A stretch of DNA of 64,000 nt from Actinomycetospora cinnamomea (GTDB lineage Bacteria > Actinomycetota > Actinomycetes > Mycobacteriales > Pseudonocardiaceae). The notes below the pieces were generated by a model. That model ran no database searches and was not told the DNA's origin. It saw nothing but the letters and a program-made list of their open reading frames with translations. Of the stretch, positions 61,996 to 64,000 are shown piece after piece. The DNA lies in NCBI RefSeq assembly GCF_003096675.1, contig NZ_QEKW01000016.1, forward strand, positions 55,247 through 119,246. Reading direction: 5' to 3'. Numbering within the stretch: the stretch's first letter is position 1; the number at the start of each line of letters is the position of its first letter. Made by a program: the position numbers and the translations under genes.

Positions 61996-63876
61996 GTGTC
62001 CAACGCTGCTGTCCTGTCCGACTCGAGCCTGTCCGATCCTGACGTCGAGCTCGTCGACGTGATCACCCCCACGACCGACGAGACCCCCGCCGAGGAGACC
62101 CCCGCCGACGAGACCGTCGGCGAGCAGGGCCCCGAGGCGACCATCACCGACCAGCCGGTCGCCGACCCCGAGCCCGAGCCGGCCTCCGCCTTCGCCGCCC
62201 TCGGCCTGGCCGAGCGCCTCCTGCCGACCCTGGCCGAGTCCGGGTTCGACACCCCCACCCCGATCCAGACCGAGACCATCCCGCTGCTGCTCGCCGGCCG
62301 CGACGTGCTCGGCCTGGCCCAGACCGGCACCGGCAAGACCGCCGCCTTCGGGCTGCCGATCCTGTCGGCGATCGACCCGGCGCAGAAGGCCGTCCAGGCG
62401 CTGGTCCTCACCCCGACCCGCGAGCTCGCGATCCAGGTCGCGGACGCGGTCGAGCGCCTCGGCGCCGGCGTCCCCGGCCTGCAGGTCGTCCAGCTCTACG
62501 GCGGCGCGCCCTACGGCCCGCAGCTCGCGGGGCTGCGCCGCGGCGGTCAGATCGTCGTCGGCACGCCCGGCCGCGTCGCCGACCACCTCGAGAAGGGCAC
62601 GCTCGACCTGTCGCACGTCGCGCACTTCGTGCTCGACGAGGCCGACGAGATGCTGCAGATGGGCTTCCTCGAGGAGGTCGAGGCGCTCTTCGAGCAGCTG
62701 CCCGACGACCGCCAGGTGGCCCTGTTCTCGGCCACCATGCCCGCGGCCATCCGCGAGGTCTCGCGCCGGCACCTCAACGCCCCGGCCGAGGTGTCGATCA
62801 AGTCGAAGACGCAGACCGGCGTCAACACCCGCCAGCGCTACGTCGTCGTGCCCGAGCGGCTCAAGGCCGACGCGCTGTCGCGCATCCTGCAGGTCGAGGA
62901 CTTCGACGCCTGCCTGGTGTTCGTGCGCACCCGCCAGAACACCACCGACGTCACCGACGCCCTCAACCGACGCGGCTTCGCGGCCGTGGCGATCTCGGGC
63001 GACCTGAGCCAGCCGCAGCGCGAGAAGACGATCGCGGACCTGCGCGCCGGGAAGATCGACGTGCTGGTGGCCACCGACGTCGCGGCCCGCGGTCTCGACG
63101 TCGAGCGCATCTCGCTGGTGGTCAACCACGACCTGCCGACCGACCCCGAGTCCTACGTGCACCGCATCGGGCGCACGGGCCGGGCCGGGCGCAGCGGCGA
63201 CGCGATCTCGTTCGTCACCCGCGGTCAGATCCGCACGATGCGGATGATCGAGTCGGTCACGAAGCAGAAGGCCGAGGAGATGTCGGTGCCGGGCACCGAC
63301 GAGGTCAACGACCGCCGTCGCCGGCGCTTCAGCGACCGGATCACCACGACGATGGCCGACGGCATCCCCGGCGGCGACGACGTCGACGTGTTCCGTTCGC
63401 TGGTGCGCGGCTACGTCGAGGAGACCGACGCCGACCCGCTCGAGGTCGCAGCCGCGCTGGCCACGATGGTCCAGGACGGCAAGCCGCTGCTGGTCGAGGA
63501 GCTGCCGGCGCCGCCGCCGCGGGCCGAGCGGGGCGACCGCAAGGGCAAGCCCGACCGCGGGCAGGGGCGTGCGCCGTCGTGGACGGTCGGGTCGGGCACC
63601 GACACCTACCGCATCGAGGTCGGCCACAACCAGCGCGTGCGCCCGGGCGCCATCGTCGGCGCCATCGCCAACGAGGCGGGGCTCGACTCGGCGCACATCG
63701 GGCACATCGACATCCGCACCGACCACACGCTGGTCGAGCTGCCCGCCGACGTGCCGGGCCACGTGGTCAAGCGCCTGCAGCGCGCCCGCGTCGCGGGCCG
63801 GCCGATGGGCCTGCGCCGCGCGTCCGGCGCCGAGGTCGCCTCGGCCCCGCCCCGCGGCCCCAAGCGGCGCCGCTAG
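61996..63876 (+). CDS. DEAD-box RNA helicase (DeaD/CsdA type)
   Basis: 626 residues. After an acidic N-terminal region, the Q motif (GFDTPTPIQTETIP), Walker A AQTGTGKT at 108-115, PTRELA, DEAD at 213-216, SAT, and VATDVAARGLDVE, HRIGRTGRAGR are all present. The C-terminal DbpA-like RNA-binding domain spans about 535-605. Probably involved in ribosome assembly and mRNA turnover in the cold. The stop codon TAG overlaps the stop of the transposase gene on the other strand, see findings. Confidence 0.93.
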   Translation: MSNAAVLSDSSLSDPDVELVDVITPTTDETPAEETPADETVGEQGPEATITDQPVADPEPEPASAFAALGLAERLLPTLAESGFDTPTPIQTETIPLLLAGRDVLGLAQTGTGKTAAFGLPILSAIDPAQKAVQALVLTPTRELAIQVADAVERLGAGVPGLQVVQLYGGAPYGPQLAGLRRGGQIVVGTPGRVADHLEKGTLDLSHVAHFVLDEADEMLQMGFLEEVEALFEQLPDDRQVALFSATMPAAIREVSRRHLNAPAEVSIKSKTQTGVNTRQRYVVVPERLKADALSRILQVEDFDACLVFVRTRQNTTDVTDALNRRGFAAVAISGDLSQPQREKTIADLRAGKIDVLVATDVAARGLDVERISLVVNHDLPTDPESYVHRIGRTGRAGRSGDAISFVTRGQIRTMRMIESVTKQKAEEMSVPGTDEVNDRRRRRFSDRITTTMADGIPGGDDVDVFRSLVRGYVEETDADPLEVAAALATMVQDGKPLLVEELPAPPPRAERGDRKGKPDRGQGRAPSWTVGSGTDTYRIEVGHNQRVRPGAIVGAIANEAGLDSAHIGHIDIRTDHTLVELPADVPGHVVKRLQRARVAGRPMGLRRASGAEVASAPPRGPKRRR

Positions 63877-64000
63877 TGTCGCGCGTCTGAAGTTCGTTGA
63901 CGCGTGGCGTGGGGCAGGATCTCTTCGGCGGTCTTGGTCCACGTGAAGGGGTGGCAGCGGTCGTTCCAGCCGTCGATGAAGGTGCGGATCTTCTCGATGA
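63873..64000 (-). mobile_element. IS630-family transposase, 3' end
   Basis: The minus strand from the window end encodes 41 residues to a TAG at 63873-63875: IEKIRTFIDGWNDRCHPFTW then TKTAEEILPHATRQRTSDAR and a final H. This is the conserved C terminus of one IS630-family transposase group. The rest of the element lies beyond the window. IS630 elements insert at TA; a TA is found at 63874-63875, inside both stop codons. Confidence 0.8.

Overview
The window is chromosomal DNA of a very GC-rich actinomycete. Codon third positions are almost all G or C, GTG starts are common, and the gene orders are actinobacterial: tig-clpP1-clpP2-clpX, folC-DUF4233-ndk, a two-protein radical SAM set before rne-rplU-rpmA-obg-proB-proA, nadD, rsfS-gpgP-octT, comEA-comEC-holA, rpsT and lepA. 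A member of the Pseudonocardiales is my best inference; the sequence alone does not fix the genus.

Layout. 1-4.7 kb is accessory: a DMSP-lyase-like cupin with foreign codon use, tRNA-Gly(TCC), a 24-codon microprotein gene, tRNA-Pro(TGG), a methyltransferase, two stand-alone Clp N-domain proteins, and an AraC-type regulator carrying ten perfect copies of a 9-bp repeat. 4.7-10.8 kb holds a pentapeptide-repeat protein with a small basic partner, then trigger factor and the Clp protease genes. 10.8-14.2 kb is a formate-related locus: a Tat-exported esterase and fdhD on one strand, an OFA-type transporter with a 44-residue partner on the other. 14.2-28.7 kb is core: DUF6457, folC, DUF4233, ndk, radical SAM pair, RNase E, L21, L27, Obg, proline synthesis.

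28.7-44.7 kb is mixed accessory DNA: acyl-CoA synthetase, MOSC protein, DUF3040, a polytopic membrane protein, a RecQ helicase ending in a phosphoribosyltransferase-like domain, a short BLUF blue-light sensor just upstream of it, a membrane protein made of two homologous halves, a MoxR/CoxE-type pair, nadD, a DUF6777 protein followed by a decayed gene, and PPOX and FIST proteins. 44.7-58.3 kb has rsfS with the glucosylglycerate genes gpgP and octT, a PQQ dehydrogenase with the lanthanide-type Asp-x-Asp signature and its associated protein, the DNA-uptake genes comEA and comEC, threonine synthase under a SAM riboswitch, holA, rpsT and lepA. 58.3-64 kb has a LuxR-type regulator, a monooxygenase-like/methyltransferase pair, a DEAD-box RNA helicase and the 3' end of an IS630-type transposase.

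Regulation visible in sequence: one clear SAM riboswitch; several strong hairpin terminators; and a recurring TANNNT -10 box 6-8 nt before the start codon (folC, the radical SAM gene, nadD, comEA, the FIST gene), which implies leaderless mRNAs. No CRISPR array, prophage or biosynthetic megacluster was seen.
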